Position numbers and translations under genes: made by a program. From Dethiosulfatibacter sp. (GTDB taxonomy: Bacteria > Bacillota_A > Clostridia > Tissierellales > Dethiosulfatibacteraceae): a DNA stretch of 48,870 nucleotides. The DNA lies in assembly GCA_019084435.1 (NCBI GenBank), contig JAHRFV010000146.1, positions 1 through 48,870 on the forward strand, given 5' to 3'. How positions within the stretch are numbered: position 1 is the stretch's first letter; each line of letters begins with the position of its first letter. Of this stretch, positions 48,734-48,870 are shown one piece after another. The notes beneath the pieces are model-generated. The model had not been told where the DNA came from. It was given only the letters and a program-made list of their open reading frames with translations, and ran no database searches.

Positions 48734-48870
48734 AGAGAGAGCCATTCGAGGTCCAAATTACTATAGCAAGCACCCTGTCATTTTTATGCAGTTGGATATA
48801 GAAGAACTTGAACTAAAACCAACGGATATGGTGCCTGGATTCAAGGAAAATCTGGCAATAATGATGCCGA
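48720..48870 (+). CDS. cphA: Cyanophycin synthetase, N-terminal part, cut by window edge
   Basis: The frame from ATG 48720 stays open to the window end and gives 50 residues beginning MKIVEERAIRGPNYYSKHPV and continuing with MQLDIEELE and PGFKENL. This is the well-conserved opening of CphA, the ATP-dependent ligase that builds the Asp-Arg polymer without a ribosome. The ATP-grasp and Mur-ligase domains lie outside the window. It overlaps the cyanophycinase stop by 14 bases in another frame. The call rests on the conserved N-terminus and the gene pair. Confidence 0.9.
   Translation, partial: MKIVEERAIRGPNYYSKHPVIFMQLDIEELELKPTDMVPGFKENLAIMMP

Noticed and set aside
1..48870. tRNA, rRNA, riboswitch or CRISPR array
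   Set aside because: Reading the gaps on both strands showed no cloverleaf, rRNA-like, known riboswitch core or regularly spaced repeat; a covariance-model scan would be decisive.

Overview
The window reads as a chromosomal segment of a low-GC, anaerobic Gram-positive bacterium (Clostridia/Eubacteriales type). The evidence is AT-rich DNA, strong AGGAGG-type ribosome binding sites, short intergenic gaps with Rho-independent terminators, SLH-domain surface proteins, a probable selenocysteine codon, and many anaerobe-style redox proteins (ferredoxin, rubredoxin-like protein, hemerythrin, FMN-binding lipoproteins). The species cannot be named from the sequence alone. No rRNA, tRNA, CRISPR array or prophage was seen.

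Layout. 1-168: edge of a transposase (zinc ribbon, minus strand). 291-5393: tripartite tricarboxylate transporter (TctC, TctB, TctA) with an RraA-family aldolase/decarboxylase-like enzyme and an AbrB-type membrane protein, probably uptake and first metabolism of an organic acid. 5867-7900: alpha/beta hydrolase, a decayed methyltransferase pseudogene and a DUF4332 protein. 8063-16959: a sigma-54 activator with a PAS domain and a DMT transporter on the minus strand, divergent from a five-gene operon (BKACE cleavage enzyme, two CaiB-type CoA transferases, a ketopantoate-reductase-like dehydrogenase, a CaiT-like BCCT carrier). A clear -24/-12 promoter precedes the operon. I infer a carnitine-type catabolic route: uptake, oxidation to the 3-keto acid, acetyl-CoA-dependent cleavage to a betainyl-CoA plus acetoacetate, and CoA exchange. 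17399-21988: two membrane or cytosolic GGDEF-EAL proteins. 22209-24774: a small secreted Cys protein and a large SLH-anchored GH26-like protein.

25066-33579 is a redox and stress region: ferredoxin, a 33-residue rubredoxin-like protein, an IS21-family insertion, a peroxiredoxin whose catalytic residue is encoded by in-frame TGA followed by a SECIS-like hairpin, hemerythrin, FMN-binding lipoprotein, DUF2769, cupin, lipid kinase, then a MarR-NmrA-FNR operon with two identical-type palindromic operators. 33844-38462: a secreted PHP-domain protein and a flavin-dependent reductase lipoprotein whose N-terminal part is duplicated at 29093. 38551-44812: a Crp/FNR regulator divergent from a tandem DUF302 protein, then an MBL-rhodanese fusion, an SLC13-type carrier with TrkA-C domains and an MscS channel. 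44894-47711: envelope and general-stress small proteins (Gmad2, YtxH, DUF948-like, YflT-like, tiny hydrophobic peptides). 47837-48870: cyanophycinase and the start of cyanophycin synthetase, a nitrogen-storage polymer system.

The most notable items are the sigma-54-controlled candidate carnitine operon with an asymmetric CoA-transferase pair, the selenocysteine peroxiredoxin with its redox partners separated by an IS21 element, a set of related TTGACAAA promoters in front of the redox/stress genes, and a class II-like Crp/FNR site in front of the DUF302 gene. All functional statements come from recognising families by eye; no database search was run.
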